In this document: piece after piece, positions 1 to 10,302 of the stretch | How the letters are laid out: each line of letters begins with the position of its first letter | Position numbering within the stretch: position 1 is the first letter of the stretch | Assembly (NCBI GenBank): GCA_963762425.1 | Contig: CAVXKY010000024.1 | Location: 414,042 to 478,041, forward strand | DNA: 64,000 bases | DNA from: REEB95 sp963762425 | GTDB lineage: Bacteria; Pseudomonadota; Alphaproteobacteria; ATCC43930; CGMCC-115725 | Direction: 5' to 3' | The notes under the pieces: model-generated | Database searches by the model: none | Told to the model about the DNA's origin: nothing | What the model saw: the letters and a program-made list of their open reading frames with translations, nothing else | Made by a program: the position numbers and the translations under genes

Positions 1-1250
1 TGGCGGCGCCGCAGCGCATGCTGCGGCTGCTGCAGGGCGATGTCGGCAGCGGCAAGACGGTGGTGGCGCTGCTGGCCATGCTCGACGCGGTCGAGGCCGG
101 CGGCGCAGGCGGCGCTGATGGCGCCGACCGAGATCCTCGCGCGCCAGCATCTCGCGACCCTCGACCGCTCTGCCGGCGCGGGCGTCGGATCGCGCTGCTG
201 ACCGGCCGCGACAAGGGCAGGCGCGCGCGACGCGACATGCTGGCGCGCTGGCCGGCGGGCAGGACGAGATCGTCGGTCGGCACCCACGCGCTGTTCCAGG
301 ACGATGTCGTGTTCCAGGACCTGGCCTGGCGGTGATCGACGAGCAGCACCGTTTCGGCGTCGAGCAGCGCATCGCGCTGACCGACAAAGGGCCGCGGCGT
401 CGATATGCTGGTCATGACGGCGACGCCGATCCCGCGCACCTGGAGCTGACCGTCTATGGCGACCTCGACGTCTCGCGCCTGGACGAGAAGCCGCCGGGCC
501 GCAAGCCGGTCGACACGCGCCCGTGCCGATCGGCGGCTGGACGAGGTGATCGCGGCGGTCGCGGCGCGCGCTCGGCAAGCGGCGCCAAGGTCTACTGGAT
601 CTGCCCGCTGGTCGAGGAATCCGAGGACAGCGACCTGGCCGCCGCCGAGGACCGCTATCGCCGAGCTGCGAAGCGCTGTTCGGCGCGCGGGTCGGCCTGG
701 TGCACGGCCGCATGAAGCCGCCGGAGAGGGACGCGGCGATGGCCGACTTCGCCGGCGGGCGGCTCGAGCTGCTGGTCGCGACCACGGTGGTCGAGGTCGG
801 CGTCGATGTGCCGCGAGGCCATCGATCATGGTGATCGAGCAGGCCGAGCGCTTCGGCCTGGCCCAGCTGCACCAGCTGCGCGGCCGCGTCGGCCGCGGCG
901 AGCAGCCGTCGACCTGCCTGCTGCTCTATGCGCCGCCGCTTGGCGAGACCGCCCGGGCGCGGCTCGAGATCCTGCGCGAAACCGAGGACGGCTTCCGCAT
1001 CGCCGAGGAGGATCTGCGGCTGCGCGGCGCCGGCGACGTGCTGGGCACGAGGCAAAGCGGATTGCCGGCAGCTGCGCCTCGCCGACCCTCGGCCGCGCAC
1101 GAGAAGCTGATCGCGGTCGCGCACGACGACGCGCGGCTGGTCCTGTCGCGCGAGACCGACGCTCGACAGCCCGCGCGGCGAGGCGCTGCGGACCCTCCTC
1201 TATCTCTTCAGCACCGCGACGAGGCGGTGCGCTATCTCCGCTCCGGATAA
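1..1250 (+). CDS. recG: ATP-dependent DNA helicase RecG, C-terminal part, frameshifted
   Basis: RecG reverses stalled replication forks and branch-migrates recombination intermediates. The reading begins inside the helicase domain. The Walker A motif GDVGSGKT lies at about base 50, followed by a DEQH box (IDEQHRFGVEQR, about 335-370), MTATPIPRTL at about 415, the motif VGVDVP near 800 and QLRGRVGRGEQPSTCLLLY near 870-930. It ends in the typical RecG tail DEAVRYLRSG with the stop at 1248-1250. The 5' half lies outside the window. The reading frame must be changed at least six times (for example near 110, 330, 400, 530, 660, 815 and 1060), although every helicase motif is intact. I read this as sequencing indels, not a pseudogene. 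The neighbouring DUF502 gene is a common alphaproteobacterial partner. Confidence 0.85.
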
Positions 1251-1253
1251 GGG

Positions 1254-1949
1254 TTATTTCGCTCGCCGACCTCGCGCGATAACTCGCCGGCGCGACGATG
1301 CCGGTCGAGATCAGCATACTGATCGCGTCCTCGACCGTCATATCGAGCGGGGTGATCGTTTCTTTGCGCGGCACGAACATGAGATAGCCCGAGGTCGGGT
1401 TCAGAGTCGTCGGCACATAGACCGGCGATCACGTCATCGCCGGTCTGGTCCGCCTTGAGCTCGCCCTCGACCGCCGCGGTGACGAACGCCATCGTCCAGA
1501 AGCCCTCGGCGCGGCCATTAAGCGATCAGCACCTCGCGGAAGCTGTTCGACTGCTTGGCGAGGACCGTCTCGAAAATCTGCTTCACGGCGGCATAGATGC
1601 CGCGCACCACCGGCATGCGCGCGACGATGCGATGGCGCTGGCCCGGACATAGACGCGGCCGAGCACGCCGGCGGTCGAGCGCGCCGATCAAGGTGAGGGC
1701 CGACGACAACGATGATGAGGCCGATTCCGGGGAACGTGGAGATAGGTCTGCGGATTGTATTGGTCGGGCAGCAGCTGCGCCGACCGAGCGATCGATGAAA
1801 GCGATGAACAGCCAGATGATATAGAGCGTCAGCAGCGTCGGCCCGGTGACCAGAATGCCGGCAATGAAATAGCCGCGCAGATGCTCGCGGATACCCTTTG
1901 AGGCGGGGGGAAACCAGCGGCGGCGCGGCGAAGGGCTATTGGGGGCCAT
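1254..1949 (-). CDS. DUF502 family membrane protein, frameshifted
   Basis: A conserved inner-membrane protein of unknown function, usually of 200-230 residues, which fits this span. The N-terminus has a basic cytoplasmic stretch and then a hydrophobic segment with the family signature YFIAGILVTGPTLLTLYIIW, followed by a second hydrophobic stretch. Later pieces read VRGIYAAVKQIFETVL, SFREVLI and, after another frame change, SGYLMFVPRKETITPL and MTVEDAISMLISTGIV, all typical of the family. At least four frame changes are needed. The exact stop is uncertain: the TAA at 1254-1256 is my best guess because it gives the usual length. It converges on recG, an arrangement seen in related genomes. Confidence 0.75.
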
Positions 1950-2128
1950 TGCCCATTCCAGCTCGTGGCTAATACGGAGAGACGCTCGAACATGTGAAGT
2001 GCTTTGATCCCGTTGCCTTCGGTCTAATTTACGTGTCGCAACGGAACAGCGCGCCGACGCACTGCACTCTAACCGCGCTTGTTGTCCAATTCCAACATTC
2101 GCATCCCGTCAAAAGGAATGCATCGCCC

Positions 2129-3178
2129 GTGACCGATCCGAAACCGCGCCTGCTCTCGCTCGCCACCGCCGTTCCGAAGCATATCCTCGCCCAGGAGCGG
2201 TATCTCGGAGACCGCGCGCCACGGGTCTTCGGCATGGCGGGCGGGGTTAAGCACGATCTCGACCGCATGGTCGCGGTTTTCGGCAATGCCGGCATCGATA
2301 CGCGCTATTCGACCGTGCCGGTCGACTGGTACGATCGGCCGCATGGTTGGACCGAGCGCAACGCGCTCTATCTCGAGCACGCGCCCGAGCTGATCGAAGA
2401 AGCCACGCGCAAAGCCTCGCCGGCGCCGGGCTCGAGGCGGACAGATCGACTGCGTCGTCGCGTCTCGACGACCGGTATCGCGACCCCCAGCCTGGACGCG
2501 CTGCTCATGGGGCGGCTGGGGCTGCGCGCGGATGTGGCGGCTGCCGATCTTCGGTCTCGGCTGTGCCGGCGGCGTGATCGGCCTGGCCGCGCGGCCGACC
2601 TCGCCCGCGCCGAGCCCGGTCGCGCGTCCTGTTTCTGGTCGTCGAGCTCTGCGCCTTGTCCTTCCGCCGCGACGATTTCTCGAAGAGCAATATCGTCGCC
2701 ACCGCATTGTTCGGCGACGGCGCGGCGGCGGCGCTCATCGCCTGCGATGGCAAGGGCCCGGCGATCTCGCGCCGGCGAGCACACCTGGCCCGACTCGCCT
2801 CGACATCATGGGCTGGGACGTCGCCGAGGATGGGCTCAAGGCGATTTTCTCGCGCGACATTCCGGCGCTGGTGCGTCGCGATCTGCGCGCATCGACCTAG
2901 CGTTTCCTGGCGCCGCGGATTGGCCTCGACGACATCGAGCATTTCATCTGCCATCCGGGCGGCGCCAAGGTGATCGACGCGCTGGAAGAGGCGTTTGACT
3001 CGGCCGACGGCACGCTCGTCATGGCGCGCGAGGTGCTGCGCGACTACGGCAACATGTCGGCGGCGACCGTGATCTTCGTGCTCGAGCGGGCGCTGCCGCG
3101 GGCGCGAAAGGCCGCATGCTGATGACCGCGCTCGGCCCCGGCTTCACCGCCGGCTTCCTGCTCCTGGATGCCGCGTGA
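2129..3178 (+). CDS. type III polyketide synthase (chalcone/stilbene synthase family), frameshifted
   Basis: Homodimeric type III PKSs extend an acyl-CoA starter with malonyl-CoA units to make pyrones, resorcinols or phloroglucinols. The GTG at 2129 gives a typical start (MTDPKPRLLSLATAVPKH) and is preceded by AAGGA; upstream sequence in frame has no family similarity. The catalytic triad is visible across several frames: Cys in FGLGCAGG (about 2550), His in HPGGAKVIDALEEAF (about 2955) and Asn in YGNMSAATVIFVLE (about 3045). The C-terminus GPGFTAGFLLLDAA is typical. About 350 codons match the family length. Several indels break the frame between 2420 and 3100. Its stop overlaps the start of the methyltransferase-like gene (GTGA), which points to translational coupling. 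Product unknown. Confidence 0.8.
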
Positions 3179-3671
3179 GCTTGCTCTCGATCTTCGCGCT
3201 GGTCGCGGTGGAGCGCTCGCGAGCTCGTTCATGCGGCCCGCAACACCGCGACTCTCTGGCCCGAGGGCGACCGAGATCGGCGCGCGCATTATCCGCTGAT
3301 CGTCCTGCTCCACACGTCGTGGCTGATCGCTATCGCGCGTTCGCGCCGCGGACCCGCCGCCGGTTTGGGCTGGCTCGGGCTCTCTCGCGCTGCAAGCCGC
3401 GCGCGTCTGGGTGATCGGAGCCTCGGTCCTTATTGGACGACGCGCATCATCAGCCTGCCCCAAGCGCCGCTGGTCCGCCGCGGTCCCTATCGTTTCTTGC
3501 GCCATCCGAACTATGTCGTGGTCGTCGCCGAGATCGCGGTCCTGCCGCTCGCCTTCGGCGAGATCGGAGTGGCGCTGATCTTCTCTCGTGCTCAACCTCG
3601 CGCTGCTCACGTGGCGCATCCGGGTCGAGGATCGCGCCCTCGCCGCCCGGCGTGAAATTGCCGCCGGTTGA
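3175..3671 (+). CDS. isoprenylcysteine carboxyl methyltransferase (ICMT) family membrane protein, frameshifted
   Basis: The start GTG overlaps the PKS stop by four bases. The recognisable core is RGPYRFLRHPNYVVV followed by the hydrophobic stretch EIAVLPLAFGEIGVALIFS, the signature of ICMT/PEMT-type integral membrane methyltransferases, which bind S-adenosylmethionine near the C-terminus. The last in-frame part reads LLTWRIRVEDRALAARREI, with the stop at 3669-3671. About 165 residues is normal for the bacterial family. At least three frame changes occur. In other bacteria such genes follow type III PKS genes, and some O-methylate the alkylresorcinol or pyrone product. That role is inferred here from the pairing. 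Confidence 0.72.
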
Positions 3672-3710
3672 CCCGACTCCGGGCGCGGCCTATTGTCCGC
3701 GCGATCGCAC

Positions 3711-3786
3711 GAGCCCGTAGCTCAGTTGGTAGAGCACATGACTTTTAATCATGGGGTCGCGGGTTCGACTCCCGCCGGGCTCACCA
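3711..3786 (+). tRNA. tRNA-Lys (anticodon TTT)
   Basis: A 76-base cloverleaf. The acceptor arms are GAGCCCG (3711-3717) and CGGGCTC, ending in an encoded CCA at 3784-3786. The anticodon stem CATGA/TCATG encloses the loop CTTTTAA with anticodon TTT. The T arm contains GGTTCGACTCC. No intrinsic terminator follows directly; the next gene converges 20 bases downstream. Confidence 0.97.
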
Positions 3787-3806
3787 ATCTTTTTTAACGA
3801 GAGATC

Positions 3807-5424
3807 TTACGCCGCCGGGCGCACCGGATTGGCGCCGAAGCTTGCCGAACTCGCCATTCCCCATAGCCGCGTATAGTTGGGGTCGCCGCTCCCCGCCAGC
3901 AGCTCGCCCGGCTTAGGAAATCATAGATTCCGGCGAAGTCTCTCGACCTCGGTCGGCGACAGAGGCGGTTCAGGATGTGCGCCGGCCTCAGCTCGTTCGG
4001 ATGCTCAAGCCCGGCGGCGCCGACCAGCTCGCCCAGCGCCGCGAGCGTGTTGTCGTGGAAGTGGCGGACGCGCTCGGCCTTGTCGGGCACCACCAGCGCG
4101 CGCTGGCGCAGCGGATCCTGGGTCGCGACGCCGGTCGGGCAGCGGTCGGTGTGGCAGGACTTGCGACTGGATGCAGCCGAGCGCGAACATGAAGCCGCGC
4201 GCGGCGTTGCACCAATCGGCGCCGATCGCCAGGACGCGCGCGATGTCGAAGGCGGTGACGATGCGCCCGGCGGCGCCGATGCGGATGCGGTCGCGCAGCC
4301 GCGCGCCGACCAGGCAGTTATGCACGAACATCAGGCCCTCGCGCAGCGGCGTGCCGACATGGTCGGTGAATTCCAGCGGCGCCGCGCCGGTGCCGCCTTC
4401 GGCGCCGTCGACGACGATGAAATCCGGCGCGGATGCCGGTCTCCAGCATCGCCTTGCAGATCGCCATGAATTCCCAGGGATGGCCGATGCAGAGCTTGAA
4501 GCCGACCGGCTTGCCGCCCGACAGCTCGCGCAGCTGGGCGATGAAATGCATCATCTCGAGCGGCGTCGAGAAGGCGCGTGTGGCGCGCCGGCGAGATGCA
4601 GTCGATGCCCGACCGGCACGCCGCGCGCCGCGGCGATCTCCGGCGTCACCTTGGCGCCCGGCAGCACGCCGCCATGGCCGGGCTTGGCGCCCTGCGACAG
4701 CTTGATCTCGATCATCTTGACCTGCGGCTCGGCGGCGGCTGCTCGGCGAAGCGCTCGGGCGAGAAGCTGCCGTCGGCGTTGCGGCAGCCGAAATAGCCGC
4801 TGCCGATCTCCCAGATGATGTCGCCGCCGAATTCGCGGTGATAGCGGCTGAAGCCGCCTTCGCCGGTGTCGTGGGCGAAGCCGCCGAGCTTGGCGCCCTT
4901 GTTCAGCGCGCGGATGGCGTTGGCGCTGAGCGCGCCGAAGCTCATCGCCGAGATGTTGAACACCGAGGTCGAATAGGGCTGGCGCGCATGCGGCGCCGCC
5001 GATGGTGATGCGGAAATCGTGATCCGTGCGCCGGGCGCGGCGCGATCGAATGGTTGATCCATTCGAAATCGCCGCCATAGACGTCCAGCATGCGTGCCGA
5101 AGGGCCGCTTGTCGAGCTCGCCCTTGGCGCGCTGATAGACGATCGCGCGCTTTCGAGCGGTTGAAGGGCGTGCCGTCGGTATCGCTTTCGAGGAAATATT
5201 GCCGGATCTCCGGGCCGGACCGTTTCGAGGCAGGAAGCGGATATTGGCGAGGATCGGATAGTTGCGCCGCAGGCTGTGCTGGTCTGGACCATGTCCCAGA
5301 CGCCGAGGATGCTCAGCAGGCCGAACAGCGCCGCCGGTGCCGCGAAAATCTTGTGCCACGAAATCAACAGGGCGCAGAGAATGGTCGCAAAGCAGCACAA
5401 CCAGAACACCAGATATCTCTTCAC
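3807..5424 (-). CDS. FMN-binding glutamate synthase-like family protein, frameshifted
   Basis: Resembles the stand-alone FMN domain of glutamate synthase fused to an N-terminal membrane anchor. Residues 1-45 hold two hydrophobic segments (YLVFWLCCFATILCALLISW and FAAPAALFGLLSILGVWDM). The FMN/synthase core shows NISAMSFGALSANAIRALN, GAKLGGFAHDTGEGG, KLSQGAKPGHGG and KPVGFKLCIGHPWEF, all conserved in GltS-type enzymes. The tail reads GDPNYTRLWGMASSASF with the stop at 3807-3809. At about 538 residues it matches the family. Frame changes occur about every 150-250 bases. The physiological substrate of this membrane-anchored branch is not established. It converges on the tRNA-Lys gene. Confidence 0.82.
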
Positions 5425-5596
5425 GGCCTCTCGTCTCCCCGGCCTTGTCCCACCCCTTCAAGCCGCGCAGCGCCTATTTTGCCCTACGATGACACAGGGC
5501 AGGCGCCGCGCCCCATATCGGGATCGTCGTCGCCGACCGGTCGCTTGACAAACGCGCGGGATGCGCGGAAATCCATCCAGAAGGGAAGGAAACGCC

Positions 5597-6487
5597 ATGC
5601 CTTATGCCACCGCCGAGGACGGCGTGAAGCTTTATTACGAGGAAGCCGGGAGCTGGATCTCCCGCTGATCTTCGTCCACGAATTCGCCGGCGACCACCGC
5701 AGCTGGGAACCGCAGGCCGGTTCTTTTCCCCCTCGCTTCCACCGCTGCATCGTCTATGGCGCGCGGGGATATCCGCCTTCCGACGCGCCCGAAGGATGTG
5801 GCCAAATATTCGCAAGCCCGCGCCGCCGACGACATAGCATCGGTGCTGAAGCATCTGGGAATATCCCCAAGGCGCATGTCTGCGGTCTGTCGATGGGCGG
5901 CTTCGCCACACTGCATTTTGGCCTGCGCCACGCCAAGCTGGGCGCGTTCGCTCGTCATCTCGCGGCTGCGGATATGGCGCCGTAGCCGGCCAAGCGCTGG
6001 AATCTTCCGCCAGGAAAGCGAGGCGCTCGCCAAGGTCTTCGAAAGCGAGGGCAGCGAAAAGGCTCGCCGCGAGATACGCCCTGGGTTCGGCAAGGTGCAG
6101 TTTCTGAAAAGGATCCGCGCGGCTGGCAGAATTCGCCGATCGCTTGGCTGGACATTCTGCCAAGGGATCGGCCAATACGCTGCGCGGCGTGCAAAGGGAA
6201 CGCCCCTCGTTGTGGGACCTGTGGCCGAGATCAAGCGGATCACCCTCCCCGTCCTGATCGTGGCCGGCGACGAGGACGAGGCCTGCATCGAGCCGGGATT
6301 GCTCCTGAAGCGCAATATCCCGGCCGCGGGGCTGGTGCTGCTGCCCAAGACCGGCCATGTCGTCAATCTCGAGGAGCCGGAAACGTTCAACCGCATGTTG
6401 CTGGAATTCCTGCATGCGGCCGAAGCCGGGCGTTGGGGAAGGCGCGATCCGCGCTCGCTCGCCCCTGGCATCCACGGCATGCGCTGA
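5597..6487 (+). CDS. alpha/beta fold hydrolase, frameshifted
   Basis: The start at 5597 follows AAGGGAAGGAAACGCC, a strong ribosome binding site, and gives MPYATAEDGVKLYYEEAG, a typical opening of epoxide-hydrolase or haloperoxidase-like alpha/beta hydrolases. The oxyanion region FVHEFAGDHRSWEPQ is followed by the nucleophile elbow CGLSMGGFATLHF (about 5880), the acid region PVLIVAGDEDEACIEPG (about 6250) and the catalytic His in LPKTGHVVNLEEPE (about 6350). All triad positions (Ser, Asp, His) are present. Length is about 296 residues. Three or four indels break the frame between 5650 and 6180. The substrate cannot be inferred. Confidence 0.8.
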
Positions 6488-6628
6488 AATTTATTGAGCG
6501 TTGCTTAACCATAGCGATCCGCGTGCCCTACGCGGCGCCTCTACCATTAAGCATTGCGAGGGAGTGACGCTTAGATTTACGGCACGGCGCAATTTCGCGC
6601 TTTCCAGGCGGCCTAGTCGAATCTCTCG

Positions 6629-8599
6629 ATGATGAACGGCAAACCGATTACCGGATCGAACACGGATCGAGGCCCTCGCCGCCTCCGGCCGGCGAGGTGC
6701 TTCCGTTGCAGTCGGGCAAACAAGAGCCGCCTGGTCAAGTTCCTTGCCGTCGGCAGCGGCTTCATGGCAATGGCCATCATCCTCGGCACCGTGATGCTGA
6801 TCCTTCATCTCCGGCAAAGCGCGGTGAAGGAGACCGAGCACGATCTAACCAGACTCGACATCGTCGTGTCCGATCAGACCGAGCGAACGCTGCAAACCGC
6901 CGATCTGGTCCTGAAGGATACCCAGAAATACCTCGAAACCAAGGGACCATTCTCTCCCGCATACCTTCGATAAGACCTTCGGCACGCGAGAGGTGTTCGA
7001 TTTGTTGGGCAGCGAGGCCGGCGGCGTGATCACAGATCGACACGATCGGGCTGATCATTCCAAGGGCCGGTGGTCAATTTCACGCGTTTCTGGCCGATCC
7101 CGAAGCTCAACGTCTCGAAACGCGATTATTTCGCCAAGTTTCGCAACGACCCGTCGCTGGAATCGCTAGACTCCGAGCCGTTCGAATACCAGGACAATAA
7201 AGTCCCCGTCATTCTGATCGCGCATCGGCTGCGGGCGCCGGACGGCAGTTTCGCGGGCTTGCTCACCGCTGTCATCCGAGTTGATTATTTCATCAATCTG
7301 TACAAGGACATCTATCTCGGCCCCGGCACGGCGATCTCATTGTTCCGGCGCGACGGCTTGCTGCTCGCCCGCTATCCGGAGGTCAAGCAAATCGGCGAGC
7401 AGCTCACCTTTGTCCAGGTCTCATTCATGCAGGTCCTGGAGCACGGCGATGCCGGCGTATCCGCGGCACGGGCGTCCTGCAAGGACAGCCGGATTTCGTT
7501 GCCACCCGCGCGCTCAAGAATTATCCGCTGGCCGTCAACGTCATCATGAACGACGATGCCGCCTTCGCCGAATGGCGCAAGGAGCGAACGCGATCGCCGG
7601 AGCCGCCACCGTCATGGTCGGCATGCTGCTGTTCCTCACCTTCCTGCTCAGCCGCCACCTCGCCGCCTACGCCAAATTGGACGAAGCGCGGAGCGAGGCC
7701 TTGCGCGCCGCCGAGGGCCGCGCCCGCGCCGAGGCGATGAACCAGGCGAAGTCCCGATTTCTTGCCAATATGAGCCATGAATTGCGCACCCCCTTGAACG
7801 CCATCATCGGCTTCTCGCGAGTTGATCGAAGACCGGATCGCCGGGCCGCTCCACGAACGTTATCAGGAATACGCCGCCGACATCCGCATGGCCGGCGCGC
7901 ATCTGTTGGCGATCGTCAACGACATCCTCGACCTCAGCAAGGCCGAGGCCAATGCCCTGAAGCTCGGCAGCGAGAAGCTCGACGTTGCGGTCATCGTCGC
8001 CGAGGTCGATCGCCTGGTGCGCGAGCAGGCGGAACAAGCCCGAATCACGTTCCACATCAAGCTTCCTCCCGACCTGCCGGCCGCACTGGGCGACCGCACG
8101 CGGCTCCGGCAAATCCTGATCAATTTGGTTCGAACGGGCTCAAATTCACGCCCGCCGGCGGTTCGGTCACGGTCTCGGCGCATGGCAAGAAAGACAAGCT
8201 GGTGATCGAGGTGAGCGACACCGGCATCGGCATCGCCGAGAAAGAATCCCTTCCGCGATGCGGCCCTTCGAGCAAATCGACAACAGCCTGGCGCGCAAAT
8301 ACGACGGCGCCGGATTGGGCTTGCCGCTGACCAAGCATCTGGTGGAATTGCTCGGCGGCTCGCTCACCATCAAGAGCCGCGTCAACCAAGGCACCACCGT
8401 GGCGGTGGAATTGAACGCGCGGCCTAAGCCCGGGATTCAGTTATTAAGCGGCGGCGCGGAGTCTCGAACCGGGATTTGGCGGGTTTCCGCAACGCGAAGT
8501 AAATCCAGTCCCTGCAGGCAATGGAGCCGGAAGCCCGTTTCCGGGCAGGATCGGCGTTCTACCGGCCGTTCCGGCATTGGTGAGATGAAAAAAATCTAA
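6629..8599 (+). CDS. membrane sensor histidine kinase with PDC/Cache-type sensor, frameshifted
   Basis: A hybrid of an extracytoplasmic sensor and a HisKA/HATPase kinase. The first membrane segment is near residues 30-55 (FLAVGSGFMAMAIILGTVML). A periplasmic domain of about 230 residues follows, with PDC/Cache features (SKRDYFAKFRNDP; SLFRRDGLLLARYPE), as in the DctB-like and PleC-like group. The second membrane segment is VMVGMLLFLTFLLSRHL. The phosphoacceptor box is FLANMSHELRTPLNAIIGFS (about 7760-7820), then the N box region LRQILINLV, G1 EVSDTGIGIAEK, F box MRPFEQID and G2 YDGAGLGLPLTKHLVELLGG. At least seven frame changes occur. The last ~55 codons after AVELNARP have no kinase similarity, so the true stop is uncertain. 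No response regulator gene is adjacent. Confidence 0.82.
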
Positions 8600-8784
8600 A
8601 GCAAATATTTTGCGGTTTCAACGCAATCACAGGATAAATGTTTGGAACCAAAGCATAAATTCGATTATCCATCGGCCGTTTTAACGATCCGAAGCATGGG
8701 CCGCGTGGATGGCGGCTCACTGGCCAGCGTAAGATCAACTAGGCAATCGTCATGTAACTCAAGGATCTCCCGAAGGAGACGATA
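8600..8784. promoter_or_regulatory. AT-richer intergenic region, likely promoter of the next gene
   Basis: About 185 bases between the kinase and the small secreted protein. The left part is AT-rich (AAAAAAATCTAAAGCAAATATTTTGCGG and on, 8587-8690). A good ribosome binding site, GAAGGAGA (8774-8781), stands just before the ATG at 8785. I see no clear -35/-10 pair. Confidence 0.4.
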
Positions 8785-9159
8785 ATGCGCAGGCTTCTGA
8801 TCCCCGTTCTCGCCGCCGCCGGTTTATCCGTGGCGCTCAACGCGCCCACCGCGCTGGCGCAGCACCACGAGGAGGGTTGGCACGACAACGACATCCATCA
8901 TTTCAACGACCATGACATCGGCGTCTGGCGTGGCGGCCGCTGGTTCCATGGTCCTTATGGCGGCCGCACCGGCTGGTGGTGGATCGTCGGCGGCGTCTAT
9001 TACTTCTATCCGGCGCCGATCTATCCTTATCCCGACCCGTATGTGCCGCCGATGGCCGCGCCAACGCCGGCCTATTGGTTCTATTGCAGCAACCCGCCGG
9101 GCTATTACCCCTATGTGCCGCAATGCGCGGTGCCGTGGCAGCAAGTGCCGGCGCAATAA
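8785..9159 (+). CDS. small secreted Tyr/Pro/Trp-rich protein
   Basis: 124 residues with a clear signal peptide (MRRLLIPVLAAAGLSVALNA, cleavage after ALAQ). The mature part begins with a His/Asp-rich segment (HHEEGWHDNDIHHFNDHDIG) and then has aromatic motifs, WRGGRWFHGPYGGRTGWWW and YYFYPAPIYPYPDPY, followed by a cysteine pair in YWFYCSNPPGYYPYVPQC. Similar short periplasmic or surface proteins with a CSNPPGYYPYV-like motif are frequent in alpha- and betaproteobacteria but have no assigned function. The His/Asp cluster could bind metal; that is inference. The start is supported by GAAGGAGA seven bases upstream. Confidence 0.85.
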   Translation: MRRLLIPVLAAAGLSVALNAPTALAQHHEEGWHDNDIHHFNDHDIGVWRGGRWFHGPYGGRTGWWWIVGGVYYFYPAPIYPYPDPYVPPMAAPTPAYWFYCSNPPGYYPYVPQCAVPWQQVPAQ

Positions 9160-9182
9160 CCGCGCCCAGAAAGCAAAAAACA

Positions 9183-9350
9183 ATGGAGCGCACCGATCGC
9201 TATCTGGTGCTGCTGCGGCGCGAGTTGGTTCGAACCCAGGCGCGCTTGAAACGCGCCGAGCGCGAGCGCGACGAATTGGCCGCCGAGAATGTGCGGTTGA
9301 ACAAGCGGCTTAAGCGACCGCGACGATCGCCCCGCTCCGCGAAGAGGTGA
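9183..9350 (+). CDS. small coiled-coil protein, hypothetical
   Basis: A 55-residue open frame starting 23 bases after the stop of the secreted protein. It is almost entirely charged and helical (LLRRELVRTQARLKRAERER, then DELAAENVRLNKRLKR) with hydrophobic residues spaced as in a leucine zipper. The last 41 bases overlap the 3' end of the convergent oxidoreductase gene. I see no clear Shine-Dalgarno sequence (upstream AAAGCAAAAAACA). The composition is plausible for a real protein, but the frame could be fortuitous. Confidence 0.4.
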   Translation: MERTDRYLVLLRRELVRTQARLKRAERERDELAAENVRLNKRLKRPRRSPRSAKR

Positions 9351-10302
9351 CGATCGCCTCGAGCGCGGCGACGGTGGCGATCATTTCTTCATGCGTCATG
9401 GGATAGGGCGCCTTTCCCGTGGCCGCGTCGGCAAAGGATTCAAGATTGGCCTTGACCGCCGGCGCGGGCGGGTAATCGCGCGAAACCGTCTTGCCGCCGC
9501 GCAAACATGTCGTCATCACCCAGCCCTTGGGATTTTCCGGGTGGCTCAGATCGCGGATTTCGATCCAGCCTTTGTTGCCGTAAAGCGTGAACCGTCCGGC
9601 AAAGGGCGTCGCCAGGATGGCGTTGAGCAGCAACGCCGCATCGCTTTTGAACGACACCAGCGCCGCCAGCGTGTCGCCATTGGTGAGCGTGCTGCCCATT
9701 TGCCGCGTGCGGCACAATACGCTCTCCGCCGGACCGAACAGGCTGACGGCCAGATCGAGCAGATGGATGCCGGTATTCGTCATCGGGCCCGCCGGCGCCT
9801 CGCTTTGTGACATCCGCCAATTGCCTTCCTGCAAATCGCGGAACTTGTCCTGGCAAAAGCTCGCCTCGATTTGCAGCAACGTGCCGAGCTCGCCGGATTT
9901 GGCCAGGCGCGACAATTCGATCATTGGCGGCTCGAAGCGCCGCTCGTGTCCGACGCCCAGCATGACCCCGTTTTCCTTGCACAATCCGATGGCTTTCACC
10001 GCGTCAGCGCGTTTCAGGGCCAGCGGTTTCTCGCAGAAGACGTGCTTCTTCGCCTGGGCCACGCGGGCGATCTGCGCCGCATGCAGCGAATGCGGCGTGC
10101 ATAGGATCACCGCTTGAATTGCATCGTCGCCAAGCACGGCATCGAGCGCCACGGCGTGATCGAGCCCGTGTTCCCGCGCCCAAGACGCCGCCGCGGGATC
10201 GGGATCGACCGCCTTCACCACCCGGATCTTGGTGCTGTCGCGCAAGGTCGTGACGATGGTCTTTCCCCACCATCCGATCCCTATCACCGCTGCGTCGAGC
10301 AT
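9310..10302 (-). CDS. Gfo/Idh/MocA family NAD(P)-dependent oxidoreductase
   Basis: 330 residues. The N-terminal Rossmann domain opens with LDAAVIGIGWWGKTIVTTL, a GxGxxG-like dinucleotide site. The family signature EKPLALKRADA (position about 96) contains the catalytic Lys, and NTGIHLLDLAVSLFG the conserved His/Asp region. The preferred start at 10302 follows GGGGAGG, which is better than the in-frame ATG seven codons upstream. These enzymes oxidise or reduce sugars, inositols and related alcohols; the substrate cannot be read from sequence. It stands alone on the minus strand. Confidence 0.88.
   Translation of the reverse strand: MLDAAVIGIGWWGKTIVTTLRDSTKIRVVKAVDPDPAAASWAREHGLDHAVALDAVLGDDAIQAVILCTPHSLHAAQIARVAQAKKHVFCEKPLALKRADAVKAIGLCKENGVMLGVGHERRFEPPMIELSRLAKSGELGTLLQIEASFCQDKFRDLQEGNWRMSQSEAPAGPMTNTGIHLLDLAVSLFGPAESVLCRTRQMGSTLTNGDTLAALVSFKSDAALLLNAILATPFAGRFTLYGNKGWIEIRDLSHPENPKGWVMTTCLRGGKTVSRDYPPAPAVKANLESFADAATGKAPYPMTHEEMIATVAALEAIVTSSRSGAIVAVA

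Noticed and set aside
1..8450. Reading the broken genes as a cluster of pseudogenes or a decaying island
   Set aside because: Catalytic motifs and codon bias are intact in every gene across the frame changes, including tRNA-Lys in between; uniform indel noise fits sequencing error better.
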